A DNA stretch of 64,000 nucleotides, from the NCBI RefSeq assembly GCF_001949145.1, contig NW_019091457.1, positions 334,986 to 398,985 of the forward strand, in the 5' to 3' direction. A program made the translations under genes and the position numbers. Below, one piece after another: positions 35,205-47,400 of this stretch. The notes below the pieces were generated by a model. The model searched no databases. It was not told the origin of the DNA and saw nothing but the letters and a program-made list of their open reading frames with translations. Source of the DNA: Acanthaster planci. Lineage: Eukaryota; Echinodermata; Asteroidea; Valvatida; Acanthasteridae. Positions within the stretch are counted from its first letter, which is position 1. Every line of letters starts with the position of its first letter.

Positions 35205-37316
35205 TCATACCCAGCCGCTGTACTTGAAAACATTGACACAGTGTGTGCCCAAGTTGGTAATCACCAACTCTTCGGACGCCGTGATGACCATGCCCAAGGG
35301 TCCACTCAAGCCGTCTCCTTCGTTTAGTAGATGCCGGAGGAACACGCCCTCCGAGTTGAAGAGCTGGACCCGGTCGGCGCAGTCGGCCACAATGATGTTG
35401 CCGTCTTTGTCGATGCAGACCCCCGTCGGCCCAATGAACTGCCCGTTCCCGGAGCCGCAGGAGCCAAAGGTGCGAAGATGGGCTCCCTGAGAGTTGAAGA
35501 CCTTGATGCAGTGGTTGCAGTGGTCGGACACCACAATCTTGTCGTTGTGGGCGGCCACGTAGCGCGGCTCGTTGAACTGCGTCTCCCCGTCTCCCCTGGA
35601 CCCGAAGTGATGCAGGAGTTTCCCGTTGGGGTCGTGGATGGTCACCCGGTGCTTGCCGATGTCTGTCACCACGACGTGTCCTTTGCTGGTGATGGCGATG
35701 CCGTAGGGCTGCTTAAAGATCCCGTTGTCCCCAAAGTGCGAGACGTATTTGCCGTAGAGGGTCAGCTTCTGGACGCGGTGGTTGTACTCGTCCGTGACGT
35801 AGATGCAGGGGTCATCGTCGGTCGTGATGGCGGCATCCAGTGGCAGCTCAAACTGGCAGGGCTGCCGGCCGCGATTTCCGAATTTACACTCGAATTTCCC
35901 CTTTCGGTTATACACCTGAATGCGGTCGTTGTCTCGATCGACGATGGCCACATATTCTCCGTCGGCACTGGATGCCACTCCGCTTGGCCAGTCGAATTCC
36001 CCAGCCTCATCTGTCTCATCCTTTAGATGGAACAAGAGCTGGGGTTTGCTGACTGGCAGCGGCCTTGCCTCCACGACTTTCCTCGGTGACTTCGGAATGG
36101 ATTCGGACATGGAGCTGTCTCCGAGTTCCGACGACTCAATGGAGCAGATCGACCGGGAATCGCCCGTCTCGGACATGTCCACGAAGGTCCGGTCCCCGCA
36201 GCGGATCTCCCCGAGAAGAGGTAGCGACAGGTCGGCCGCGCTCTCGCTCGCGACAAAGTACAGTTGGGAGAGTTGATCCAGCGTAAGGTCTTGCTGCGGC
36301 GAGATGGTCGACAGACCCTGCAACCTGTCAATCACTTCGTCTTTGATGGACAAGATGTCTAGCTCCGATCCATGCCCCAGGGCTTTCTCGGTGAAGTCAA
36401 ACCCGCTGAGCAGGTTTTCTAGCCCAGCCTGGAGGCTCTTCCGATGGGCATTCAGCTGCTTCTTTCGCCCCTCACAGGCTCGGCTCAACTTTTGCGTGAG
36501 ATGCTGCTGCTGCACCTTCAGCTGGGTGATGTAGTCCTGCATTGTCTTGTTGATAATGTATTCGGCCTGTCCCCGATTGGCTTCGAGATTGGCCTCTGCT
36601 TCGTCAACGCTCTTCATGGCCTCTTCAAATGCGGCAATCTTGTCCCTTACACCGTGTAACAGAGTGTCTATGGTGTTCTTGTGCTTTGAGACTTCGTCCT
36701 TCAAAAAAGTGTGGGAATGATCCTTGTGTTCCACCAGGACACAGTCGCGGCAGATGGGCCGGTTGCAAGACTCGCAGAAGAATCTGACCGTCTCCGAGTT
36801 GTGCTTGTCGCAGTAGATATCCCTCCTCAAGAGCTTTTTATTCTCCGAGGCCGGCACCGAGATGACGTGATGCTGCCGGCTGAACCTTGCTAGGCGGTGG
36901 TCGTGCGAAGGAGCACAGACATCACACAAGAAATCCACGCACTCCAAACACCGAAAACTTGCCTCAGCGGGTTCCGCACCGACACATATGGTACAGATGG
37001 CCTTACGCGGCGGCTGCTTCTCGCCTCGCTTCGCCGGCGCGATCTCCGTGAACACGTCAGACAGGTTGAGGATGAAGAAATTATCCTTCAGGCCGCACAC
37101 GCCGCCATTTTCGGGGAGTTCCGTCTCCTGCTTGCACATCGGGCAGCGGATCGTTCGGCTGCCGGCCGGGGCGTAGCGCTGCAGACACCCCTCGCAGAAG
37201 CTGTGGAGGCATGGCAGGATTTTGGGCTTGTTGAACCGCTCGAAACACACCTGGCAGAGGAGGAATTCCTCGCTGATTTGGCTGAGAACAGAGAGCTGGG
37301 AGAGAGAAGCTGCCAT
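35205..37316 (-). CDS. TRIM-NHL E3 ubiquitin ligase-like protein, intronless, 703 aa
   Basis: A RING/B-box/coiled-coil/NHL protein, probably a cytoplasmic ubiquitin ligase or RNA-associated regulator. The RING (C3HC4) ligands are C21, C24, C36, H38, C41, C44, C58, C61. B-box 1 is at about residues 106-153 (RCLECVDFLCDVC) and B-box 2 at about 165-206 (YCDKHNSETVRFFCESCNRP, CRDCVLVEHKDHSH). A coiled coil spans about 210-340 and a Ser-rich linker about 385-420. Six NHL blades fill about 440-700, e.g. IQVYNRKGKFECKFG, YVTDEYNHRVQKLTLYGKYV, VVSDHCNHCIKVFN, VADCADRVQLFNSEG. No filamin repeat is seen, so it differs from TRIM2/TRIM3 and TRIM71. The whole protein is one exon, as in many expanded invertebrate TRIM genes or a retrocopy. 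It is divergent from the UGT gene to its right. Confidence 0.93.
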   Translation of the reverse strand: MAASLSQLSVLSQISEEFLLCQVCFERFNKPKILPCLHSFCEGCLQRYAPAGSRTIRCPMCKQETELPENGGVCGLKDNFFILNLSDVFTEIAPAKRGEKQPPRKAICTICVGAEPAEASFRCLECVDFLCDVCAPSHDHRLARFSRQHHVISVPASENKKLLRRDIYCDKHNSETVRFFCESCNRPICRDCVLVEHKDHSHTFLKDEVSKHKNTIDTLLHGVRDKIAAFEEAMKSVDEAEANLEANRGQAEYIINKTMQDYITQLKVQQQHLTQKLSRACEGRKKQLNAHRKSLQAGLENLLSGFDFTEKALGHGSELDILSIKDEVIDRLQGLSTISPQQDLTLDQLSQLYFVASESAADLSLPLLGEIRCGDRTFVDMSETGDSRSICSIESSELGDSSMSESIPKSPRKVVEARPLPVSKPQLLFHLKDETDEAGEFDWPSGVASSADGEYVAIVDRDNDRIQVYNRKGKFECKFGNRGRQPCQFELPLDAAITTDDDPCIYVTDEYNHRVQKLTLYGKYVSHFGDNGIFKQPYGIAITSKGHVVVTDIGKHRVTIHDPNGKLLHHFGSRGDGETQFNEPRYVAAHNDKIVVSDHCNHCIKVFNSQGAHLRTFGSCGSGNGQFIGPTGVCIDKDGNIIVADCADRVQLFNSEGVFLRHLLNEGDGLSGPLGMVITASEELVITNLGTHCVNVFKYSGWV

Positions 37317-37344
37317 GATGGTGGCTGTTCAACACATCACTTAG

Positions 37345-37420
37345 TCATGCATCATCATCATCATCCCCAACACTCGGCCTCCCTCCCGCACACGCGCGCG
37401 CACCCACACAATGCACATGC
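37345..37420. repeat. CAT and CA/CG simple repeats upstream of the TRIM gene
   Basis: CATCATCATCATCATC is followed by a CACACGCGCGCGCACCCACA tract. Purine/pyrimidine alternation like this can adopt Z-DNA. It lies 30-105 nt upstream of the TRIM start codon. Confidence 0.6.
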
Positions 37421-38049
37421 ATCACCGATGCGGTGCGACCTCGCATATTTTTCTTATGATAATGTTCCCGGAAATGAATTTAGCACGTCACCGGCTAATA
37501 ATAATATTTACTGTTAATAATGCCGTCGATTGATGGCGCTGTTCGCGCGCTGTTGCGAAACGAACTTTCGGGTCCTAAAATTGCTACTTCAAAGGGTTCT
37601 TGGACCGTACTTGTTCCCAGTTGACGGCTGTAGTGACATGCAGTTTTGTTTACTCAGATTTTCATCTCAATGTCACAAAAATAACTCCCGCTGTCTACAT
37701 AAGATCATCTGTGATAACACGGCCAGTTGTGGATTAGTTTTGTGCCGATGGGTCGGTCAGTTTTGCTAATCATTCAACTAAAAAGAAAGAAAATGTATAA
37801 ATCAGCTCTGTAATGTGGTAATGAACAGCATAATGTTAAAAGTAATGGTCCTCATGTTTAATGTAAAGGAAAAGTACCTTATACGTATCTGGTAATGACT
37901 GCAACCTATATGTTGCAGTGACTTTAATCCAAAACAAGATTCGGCAATAGTTTTCAAATAAGCAATAGTAAATAAATAAATAATGACTGTGTTATGTACA
38001 CTATTTAACCTATGCCAGCTTTGATTGGGACTTCGCTTAGACCAAAGCT

Positions 38050-38056
38050 TATATAA
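38050..38056 (+). promoter_or_regulatory. TATA box, possible distal UGT promoter
   Basis: TATATAA followed by GGCG-rich sequence and a possible start near 38082 (CAAGTCAGTAGTGG). The UGT coding exon is preceded by a splice acceptor (TTTCCTCCATTAG, AG at 41423-41424), so a noncoding first exon upstream is expected; this is a candidate 3.4 kb away. The link is inference. Confidence 0.3.
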
Positions 38057-38303
38057 GGCGATGGGCGTGACCCACTCAAGTCAGTAGTGGTCAGCCTGTC
38101 CCCGGGATACATTCTCATCTTGATTTGTGTAAAACGTTTCTGTTACACCATGGAGCTATTATACACACTTAATTATGTTTGTCATGAAAACAAATGATAA
38201 ATTTGTACCATGATTTATGTGCAAAAAGCCGTGTCCTCTTCGAGTGATCCCTGTCCACCACTTCCCAGGTTGTGTCAATCTCTCGGAAGAGCCACCGACA
38301 TAG

Positions 38304-38375
38304 GGCTGGAAAGCTCAGTTGATGGAGCACCGGTACGATATTCCGGAGGCGGCAGGTTCAAATCCAGCTCTAGTC
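38304..38375 (+). tRNA. tRNA-shaped sequence, probable pseudogene or SINE head (GAT-like anticodon)
   Basis: Exactly 72 nt fold as a cloverleaf. The acceptor arm pairs GGCTGGA with TCTAGTC (two G-U). The D-arm is GCTC-AGTTGATG-GAGC. The anticodon stem is CCGG/CCGG with a T-T mismatch below it. The T-arm is GCAGG-TTCAAAT-CCAGC with one A-A mismatch. A-box-like AGCTCAGTTGATGG and B-box GGTTCAAATCC are present. The loop ACGATAT would give anticodon GAT, but position 33 is C rather than the invariant U. With the mismatches and no T-run terminator nearby, a decayed tRNA or tRNA-derived repeat is more likely than a working tRNA. Confidence 0.45.
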
Positions 38376-39100
38376 AATTTCTTTGTTCGTCTTTATAATT
38401 ACGTTTGGTTAGTTTAGTAGTGCATTTCGTCCATCAAGCTTCCTTCACTTGTGTAGTCATAATGTTCCCAGTGAAGAGTGGCCCACATACTCGCGAAATT
38501 CTTACACCGTATTTAATATTTCTTACAGTGACAATAATTAAACAAAAATAGCAAATCTGCAAATTTGCAAAATAGCAAAATCTGCCAAATTCGGATAATT
38601 AAATTATCTGTATTTTACTTAGACCTCATTATGCAACGCTGGCCGTATTCTGAACAGTGCAGAATGTCATATTTGAATTTGAGATCAGACTCGCTCATCA
38701 GTGACCAGGTATGACGTCACCGCCTGATGAAATGGAACTTTTGTTCAATGAATAAACCCTGTTGTTCAGGGGACCGTGACAAAAGTTCAAGCAATTATGA
38801 CCGGCTGATTCACTCGTCGCCTATTGCCCACACAAAGCGCTCGGACGGGCAAGTCGTATACGTGTATGCTTTTATCCTCCTCGAGCAGAAGCACCCCGTC
38901 ATCGGCTAAAAAGAAACGTGTTTTGGTCGGAAGTGGTCAGTTTGTCGGCAGTGACGCGACCGTGTCGCGTGCATTTCCTAGTCCCTCGTGAACCAGGAAA
39001 GTTCAGTTCCGACCAACGTAGCCTCCGTTATTAAGAACGCCTAGAGCCAGCCCTCTCTTGGCCCAGGCTTGAGACTCAATGGCCAAATGTTGTAGGCCTG

Positions 39101-39114
39101 TGACCCAGAGGTCA
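39101..39114. promoter_or_regulatory. Everted nuclear-receptor half-sites (ER2-like)
   Basis: TGACCC-AG-AGGTCA, a near-perfect everted pair of AGGTCA half-sites with a 2-nt spacer, 2.3 kb upstream of the UGT coding exon. Xenobiotic nuclear receptors control many animal UGT genes through such half-sites; function here is speculative. Confidence 0.2.
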
Positions 39115-40339
39115 CCACTTCCTTTTGTAAACATTCGTATGTAAATCATCATTGCCTCCCGCATACACACAATTGACACATAATGTCATCGAAAGTACGG
39201 ATTTTTTGATACAAAACAAATTACTGGCGAGCATTTTTCACTCGCTCGGTTCCAGCAGGTATGGCCAAATATTCCACACATTACAAACGTTTCGGTAGCA
39301 ACTTTACTGGTGTCGCCATTTTGGCGTATCGTTGTCATAGCTTTAAACATTGAGCCGCCTTCACGAATTCGCTGTCACAAGCTGGCAGCTCTGCAAGTAT
39401 GACACTGTGACCCTGTGTTCCTTTCACAGAAAAATTGTGAAAAGCGTTTGCCTTTCCAAGCGCGCTCTGTGTGGGCACTGATAGCCATCGTCCAATCGAC
39501 AGACCGGTTGTATTTCCCTGTAAGGCTGCTTGGGTGGCACATTTTCAAAAGTCCGTTGAAATCAGGCTACGCACCGGACCCCATAAAAGTGCCCACACAC
39601 GACGTTTACCACCCACATGCTCAAACATGTTAAATGTAGATTAAACCTTGATTAAAATCGAGACATAGGTCATGAGCTATTAACAACACAAATTTTTCGC
39701 CTCCCCACAAGCAACGCAACTACACAACGTGACGGCAAAACGGCGCCCTTGCATTTTGACTTCAATGTGCGTCGTAATAGCACACCGTATGAGACCCACG
39801 TATTGTCTAGTGTTTCCAGAGCATTTGAGAACGAGGAGTCGACTCTAGGGCCTAGTTGTTACTGTTGAACGCGTGTTTTCCAGACACTTCAACGCTTCAC
39901 GGTACCGTACTTCGCTGTGATTTCAAGGTAGCCTACTTTTTTCAACGTTCAAATAGCACTCTCATGTTGCCTACAACCCTTCAGTTGGTTTTCAATTCTG
40001 CCTCAAATTTGGTCAAAATGTATATTTGTCCCATTAATTTAAAGAGGGTTGTATATTCCTCATTTGTTAGGCCTGGTATCGGGGCCTAGTATTATTCTTT
40101 GGTGTACAGCTGCGGGGATCTTGCACACTGTGTTTAATTTTTGTTCTGACGGCCGGCTAAACTTTTAGCAGCCACTAGCAGGAAAACACAACTGTGACGT
40201 CAAAAGACCCTCCCCTATACACGAGCGTACAAACCGTGCGGGGGAGCGGGTTAAAACGTCGTGTGCGCTTTTTCCGAATAGGAAAAAATGATGGTTCGTC
40301 AACGTGTGAATCGGCGGTCACTTTCAATTTTGGCGGGTG

Positions 40340-40945
40340 TTGCTAGTTAGCTCCGTGCCGCTTCCTTTAAACACGGACCATTTTCCCAGGGATGTGCAAC
40401 TTAAGCTCTGAGCTGGTTCAGTGCGTGCTACGGCCGGCACAATATCAAAGCAGAAATTCAATTGGATTATGTAACACTTTCTTTAATAATAAAACATATA
40501 TTCCTGTCAACCACTTTGTTTTCTTGTAATATTTTAATCAGGGTACACCCTTTCTAAAAATTTGCTGCTCAAGATATTTCATCCTATACATTCTGAGACA
40601 AGTGTACCACAAAATTGGGGAATTTTGCCTCAATAAAATCTTCGCTTCTGCTTGAAATCGATAAATGACGAAGATTTATTCGTCAAAACGAATAGATTTA
40701 AGCACCGCGTTTGCGCGTCGTCTCGGCATAACCACGGCTGCACTGTACATGCTGCATCCTGCAACGCGTGTCATGTGGTTGCGAGTTTTCTCGAGAAAAG
40801 TCGAGAGCGCCTGCGGGGGTAACAATCGGGCCGTAACACGCATGGAACCAAGGTTGCGCATGTGTTTGCACTGGGGCCGTTCGCGGTTGCACATCCCTGG
40901 GTAAATGATACGTGCTTTAAACCACGTACGCAAGTTATGTTTTGT
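40340..40945. mobile_element. Terminal-inverted-repeat element, ~0.6 kb, noncoding
   Basis: CCCAGGGATGTGCAAC at 40385-40400 is repeated exactly inverted at 40884-40899. Matching continues outward on both sides (CTTTAAACACGGACCATTTT versus TTTAAAGCACGTATCATTTA when the right arm is reverse-complemented), giving arms of at least 45 nt separated by about 480 nt. No credible protein is inside. It resembles a nonautonomous DNA transposon; exact ends are uncertain. Confidence 0.65.
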
Positions 40946-41448
40946 CCTCTGCTAGTATCGGTATTCACTGCTTTTCAAGCCTTGACTTTTCAGGTGTTGT
41001 TTTAAACAATGTTTTATTTGAAATTTACACTTCTGTTAACCACAACACTTAAATGTACGTCACCGTGCCATGGCAGTTGGGGATTAGGCCAATTGGCAAG
41101 AGAGCTCGCCATCCATCATCATTTTTTGCCCGCTGATGTACACTTTGGAAGGGGGGAGTGGGCGAGTGAGAAGTCTACTTTTTGTACGCTCGTGAAAATG
41201 ATGAAAATTATGGACACCCCCTAAGTCCGTGGGGCGTGTATGTCTGGTATGATGCAATCTCGGTGCCATATCCGTTTTGACTGATTGTTTCCTACAAATT
41301 TCACTGACGTCGGGGGTTTGGAATAGCGATCTCCTGGTGTTCTGGGAGGGTCAACATTTCAATTTCAGATGTAGTTCACGTGGTCCTGTTTGCATGAGTA
41401 AACACTTTTCTTTCCTCCATTAGGCCCTGTTGCAAGACGGGCGACAAG

Positions 41449-44400
41449 ATGTCTTTAAAACTCGTCACCATTCTGAAACTGGCCGTATTTTGCTCGCTGA
41501 TGGCATCACTCCACGGCATGGATTCACAGGACAGCCCTCCTGCTTCCAAAAAGTACAAATTCCTGTACTTTGTCTCCATGGTGGGAGGCAGCCACTTCTC
41601 ATCCTTGACAATGTCCGGTAAGGAATTGGTCAAACAAGGTCACAAGGTGGTCTCTCTGGTCAGCAGCTCCAACACTCGAAAGTTGCGGACGGCTTACGCC
41701 GATCTCTTCTCTGTCGTGGTGTTCAACTCGTCCTACACGCCCGAGAAACGAGATTCCGTCATGGAGAACGTCGGCAGAGTGGTCGCCACGGGTGCCTTGC
41801 GAGGTTTCTGGAGCCAGCTGGGGCACGGCATCACTGACGGTAGCTTGACCGGCGATCTAAATATAGGGAATATGTGGCTACAAGAGTGCGACGACTTGTT
41901 GGGAGACAATGCGACCATGCAGCGACTCCGAGAGGAGAGATTCGACATGATGGTTGCCGACGATCACGTCCCCTGCCCACCGCTCTTGGCACAAGCTCTG
42001 AACATTCCCTTCGTCTTCCACAGCATTGTAAACCCAGTTCCCTCGAAACATGGGATATGGTAAGTGCGAATTTTGAATTGAGATTGAGTAACAGGGACAT
42101 TTAAGACGCCCATTGCGTGAGTGAAGGCTAATACCTTCTTATGTCCTGTCTGTGTAATGTCATTTCGATACTCAGCTGTTGCATTTTCTGCTTCAAGTGA
42201 AAAAGTTTATTTCGAGGTCTACACAAATAACAGTCCATGTGTCCATAGTTAAATGTTAAGCTTAACATCCCACGGTTCTGTATGTTTTAGCTTTGCCCAA
42301 GATGTGGGGACCTTATTACAGTGTTTACATAACAAAAACTGTGTGTGGAAAAGTGAATATTTTTTTTAAGGGCAGGGGTACTGGTTGATCCCTCCTACAT
42401 CCCCGAGCGCGTGTTGGGCTTCACGGATACGATGACATTCATCCAGCGAGTCCAAAATGTCCTGGCCCACATCTACTACCGCTACTGGTGGCACTTTGTG
42501 TTTGAATTCAGACGCTTCGATCAGCTGAAAATGAAATATAACATCCGGCCAGAGATCAACACGTACGACTCCTACAAGCAAGCTTTGCTTTACATGTTCC
42601 AAGGGAGTCCGGCACTGGATTTTCCTCGGCCGTTGCACCCCAACACCAAATACATTCTCTACACAGCTGGTTCGACGCCTCGCACAACGGTATACACTGT
42701 AAAACTAAGGATCTTTTTGGATTTCTAAAGTGCTTTCACTTGATGTTTTAAAAATACTCATTACCCCAAAGTTCCCTCATAGCGTTACGAGTATGAAGCG
42801 AATTATTAAAGTTTACGCTTCTACACGGCGTTATATGCTCTAGCTTGAAAATAATCATCTGTTTGCGGATTCGAGACGAGAATATCTGCCACAAAATTTC
42901 ATATAATTGGCCCCAAAAAAATCACCTTCTAATTATTATAAAATGTGAGAGCAAGATTGGGCTGAGGGTTTCGCTTGATCTGTGACTAGTCCATATGATT
43001 TCCGTTTCAACTTGTTACTATAGTGTAGCCGAATAACTGGGGAGGGCGTGTGATTAAAAACTCAACTGTCCAGTAGATACTATCAGCATCAGATGAATAT
43101 TTATACCCGTATTCCCTGAGATGAATGCTATTTTGACAAAATGGAAATCATAGGTACCATAGGTTGCACGATTTAAGTAGTGCAAACATGAAAAAGTCAT
43201 AGGGCCTACATTCAATAAATGTCTTTGAATAGACAGAAATTTGCCTGGTTTCCATTGTGGAAGAATAATGTAGACGTAGACATAATGTTCAAGGTTTCTG
43301 ACTGAGTTGTATTCGGTATATTGCCTAAGGTATAAGGTACCATCGGCATGCAGGAGCAAATGTTGAAGTTTAACTCCACATCACCCCCCATCCTCCCTAC
43401 TTCAGATTGAAGATGACGTAGCGAAGTTCCTGGATACGGCCCCCAGTGGAGTGGTGTTGTTCTCGCTGGGCACTTTCACTGGAGCCCTGGAGCTCGAAAT
43501 TGCCCAGGTGATTGCCGACGGCTTCGCCCAGTTGCCGCACCGAGTGCTCTGGCTATCCTCGTCAGCTGCCCTGCCCGCTGGAGTAAAGCTAGCTGACAAC
43601 ACCATGGTCGTGCGCTGGCTACCACTGCCTCAAGTCATGGGTGGGTGTTAATTTGTTGTCTTAGAAATTACAGTTCTACTTGAATTATGCCCTACATTTG
43701 AAAACTTCCCCCTCCGTTAGGTGTTATAACTTGGGATGTGTAAGATTTGCTGAGTTAGTTGCCACAAAGATTTACGAAGCTATAGCTGTCCCTTCAGGTT
43801 CCGACAGGTCTGGCTTTGAAGATGTTGTTGGAAAACTTGACCACGGTACAGTAAATAATAACTCGATTCGCATGATTTCCTTCTGTCTTGCTCACCGCCT
43901 AGCCACCTCAGGCTAATATTTCAAGCGGAAGAACATCTGCAGACTCATCTGAATATCGAATGACGGTCACACAGCCAAAGAGCTTGACAACATACTTGTC
44001 AACGACCGGAGCTGCCTGAAGTCTTACCGGGTTTATCGCGATGCTGAAGCCCCTGCCAACACCGATCACCGACTTCTTGTCGCTCAGGCTCGTATCAATC
44101 CTTTCACAAAGAAATCTCTGCCCAAACGCCGCCCAGACCACCATCTTCTTTTAACAGACTCTTTGGTGGCAACCAACTACTCTATTGAGGTTGGTAACCG
44201 TTTTGATGCTCTTGACGACCTGTCCAACTCTGTCGAGGACTCCTGGGCTGCTTTTGGCGATACTGTTCTTGGTGATGCTGAGAAGGTTGTTCCTGCCCGT
44301 CGTTCCCGGCGTCGCCCCTGGTTTACTGACAGCACCCTTGAAATCATTGAGCAGGAACGAACTGCCCGTCTAAGCTCCAACCGTGCCAAGAGTCGTTGTC

Positions 44401-47400
44401 TGGCGGGGATATTCAAGGCCAAGGCAAAACAAGACCTGAACGCATGGTATGACTCCATCGTCTCTGAGGCCGAAGGTGGTCTGAGACAGAATAAACTCCG
44501 CCCCGCCTTCAAAGCAGTGAACCACCTGCGCGGAGTTGGCCAGCATTCAACTCCTTCCTCGGTTTCCTCGGCTCTCCCTGCAACTCGTCGGAAGAAATCC
44601 TGTCCTGCTGGAAAGACCACTTCTGCCAGTTGCTAAACGTCCCAGCTGCTTCCCCGAGACCACTTCCAACCACATCTCCTGAAGCTGTAGTCTCTGACCT
44701 GGACTGCGACCCTCCATCGTTGTGTGAAGTGCGGGCTGTTATCCAAAAGTTGAAATTGGGCCGTGCAGCAGGAGATGATGGCATCTTCTCCAAGTAATTG
44801 AAATCTGCTGAGATGCCCATAAGCAGTGCTCTTCACAAGATCTTTTCCAACGTGTGGTCCACAGGCACGGTTCTAGCAGACTGGGAGGATGGTATTATTC
44901 TACCTCTCTATAAAGGGAAAGGTTCAAGGACGGCCTGTAGAAGTTGTCGCCCCATCGCCTTGCTTTCGATTCCTGGCAAGGTGTTTGCGCATATTCTGCT
45001 AGCCAGAATTCGTCCACTACTTGCTTCCTTGCAGAGACTACAGCAGTCAGGTTTCACTCCCAGCTGCTCCACATCTGACGCAATTCTTGCTTTACATCTA
45101 CTCGCTGAACTCCATCACAAGTACAATCGCCCGCTTAATGTCGCCTAGACATCAAGGCTGCCTATGATTCTGTTGACCGAAACTAGCTCTGGGATATCCT
45201 CTCCTCAAAGGGAATTCCAAATACTATTTTGAATCTGTTCAAAGCTCTGCACTCTGACACCAAAGCCAAGGTCAGGATAGGCACGTATCCCCCTCCTTCT
45301 CAACTTCCTCAGGAGTCCAGCAGGGTTGTGTGCTAGCCCCCACTCTATTCCGTGCTGCCATGGGCACCATTCTGTCAGAGTGTAAGGCATCAATGTAGGC
45401 AACCATAGGTATACCGACCTCCTATATGCTGATGACGGTGCGCTGTTTATTGACGACCCAGATAGATGGGGGAACATATTGCAACCTTTGAACGGGAAGC
45501 TAGTTACATCAGCCTTAATCCCTCTTGGGCTAAGACCAAGGTCCAGCCCCTAGGCGGACCTTCACCTGCCCCGGTTTCTCTTGGCCCCGATGTCTTTGAT
45601 CCTGTTGAGTCCTTCTGCTACCTTGGAAGCACTATTACCACCTCAGGTCTATGCAGTACCGATGTCCTACGCAGAATTGGCATCGCCAGCAACATCATGG
45701 GCCAATTAGACCGTCTTTGGAGAAGCAAGGCCAGCCTCCCCGTCAAGCTAAGGTTCTATTCAACTTGTGTGCTTTCTGCCCTCCTCAATGGGGCCAAAAC
45801 CTGGACACTGAGAAAAAGAGATTAACAGCGTCCCCATGCCTTCCATATGCAGAGCCAGTATCGCATACTAGGCATCCAGTGGTCTGACTTCATTTCAAAT
45901 GCTCTCGGCGCACCGGGCTCGGTAACATCATTTCGGAGGTTGCAGGAAGGTTACACACTTTGTTTGGTCACGTCCAACGCCTCCAAGCCCTGGTTCCTGC
46001 TCATCTTGCCCTCAATGCACCCAGTGGGCGTTTGGAAAGGGTCGACAGATTTCGCGCGTTAATTGCGATTGACCAACGCGTCGCAAACTCTTGGAGGCGC
46101 ACTTTTGTGAAACAAGTCGACAAAATGAAGGAAAGAAAATCCCAATCTATTCGATCTGGAAAGCAGTTCGCAATCAAAGACCTATGTATGAAATCTGAGG
46201 CTGTAAACTGCAAGGACAGTACGTATAGTTAAAATTTTCGCACATTTAATCGAAGCAAAATGCAATGCCAGGTGAGGGTATAAAAATCCCAAATGATATG
46301 CACTCGGGCTTATATAATTCGGAACGGTCGCTTATATGAGAATTCTAGATTTTAATTCGAGTATTTTGTTTTAATTAACTAAGGTGCCTTGGGGGGGTCT
46401 GCATATGATTCTCTTGGGCAACTCTGCTTGGATACGGTCCTAGAGACCTTACACCTGTTATTATAGTTACGCTGCCATTTTCCTTTCAGAGCATCCCAGT
46501 ATTAAAGTGTACGTGAGCCATGGCGGTGGTTTAACAATGTGTGAAGCGATTTGGGCCGGACTGCCAATGGTAGGCCTGCCGATCTTTGAGGATCAGTTGG
46601 ATAACTTCGACAGATTGGAAAGCCGCGGGGCCGGGATGGCACTTGATATCACCACCTTGACACCGGAGATCTTTAGCCGGACTATCCACGAAGTCAGTAA
46701 CAACCCAAGGTGAATTGACCTTCTTGGATAATGCAAAATAACAATAAAAGGCCGAAAAAAAGCCTCTTTGAACTGTGAGCCCTTTCATACGCGTACACCG
46801 AGGCGATCAATAACATTTTATCGCACTTGAGAATGGAACCATTTTGTTTTTTGGCACGACGACCAAAGTCAAAATAGATATGACTTTCTTATGGCAATCA
46901 ATCAGTTAACGAGAATGCAAATATTGACCAACTGATGTTATAGTTAATCGTTAATCATGAAAACTTCCAGCAAAGATCATTAAGCAGAGATCTTTGAGCC
47001 GGTTATCTACATGCATATTATGCACAGGGAAGGGCGGTTTTATACCGCTTCCCCAGAAGCCCACGATGCAGATTCAAGTGGCTCTTTGATAAAATGGCAT
47101 AGGCCTGTCCACCGGGGCTGAGGCGCAACCCAGGGTATGCTACAAGTTTTATTTAGAAACGAACCTAGCACCTTTCTTTGGGGGTAACGATTCTTGTGCG
47201 ACAGAAAAATACATGTATTTGAACAATCGCTTGCAGAAAAAAAATCCAATTTTTGTCCTTCCCCTTCCATTCGAAACCTGAGGACTCTACACGCATAAAT
47301 TCTCATCACACTGAGTTTGGGGAAGTTCCTTTGATGTAAATGTGACTTTTTGGTATGTTGGAGTACGTAAGTGAATAACAGTAACAACATCCAAAACCTG

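Larger units (their letters stand above)
37317..41424. other. Intergenic region between TRIM-NHL and UGT genes
   Basis: Starts with (CAT)n and CA/CG-rich microsatellite sequence (37345-37420) upstream of the TRIM gene. It then contains a TATA-like promoter (38050), a tRNA-shaped sequence (38304), an everted AGGTCA pair (39101) and an inverted-repeat element (40340-40945). No coding exon is supported. Confidence 0.45.

Noticed and set aside
35331-36026. 231-codon plus-strand frame opposite the TRIM gene
   Set aside because: Shadow of the minus-strand NHL coding region; no independent domain and codon bias belongs to the other strand.
40665-40933. Paired 79- and 85-codon frames on opposite strands
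   Set aside because: Lie inside the inverted-repeat element; no protein features.
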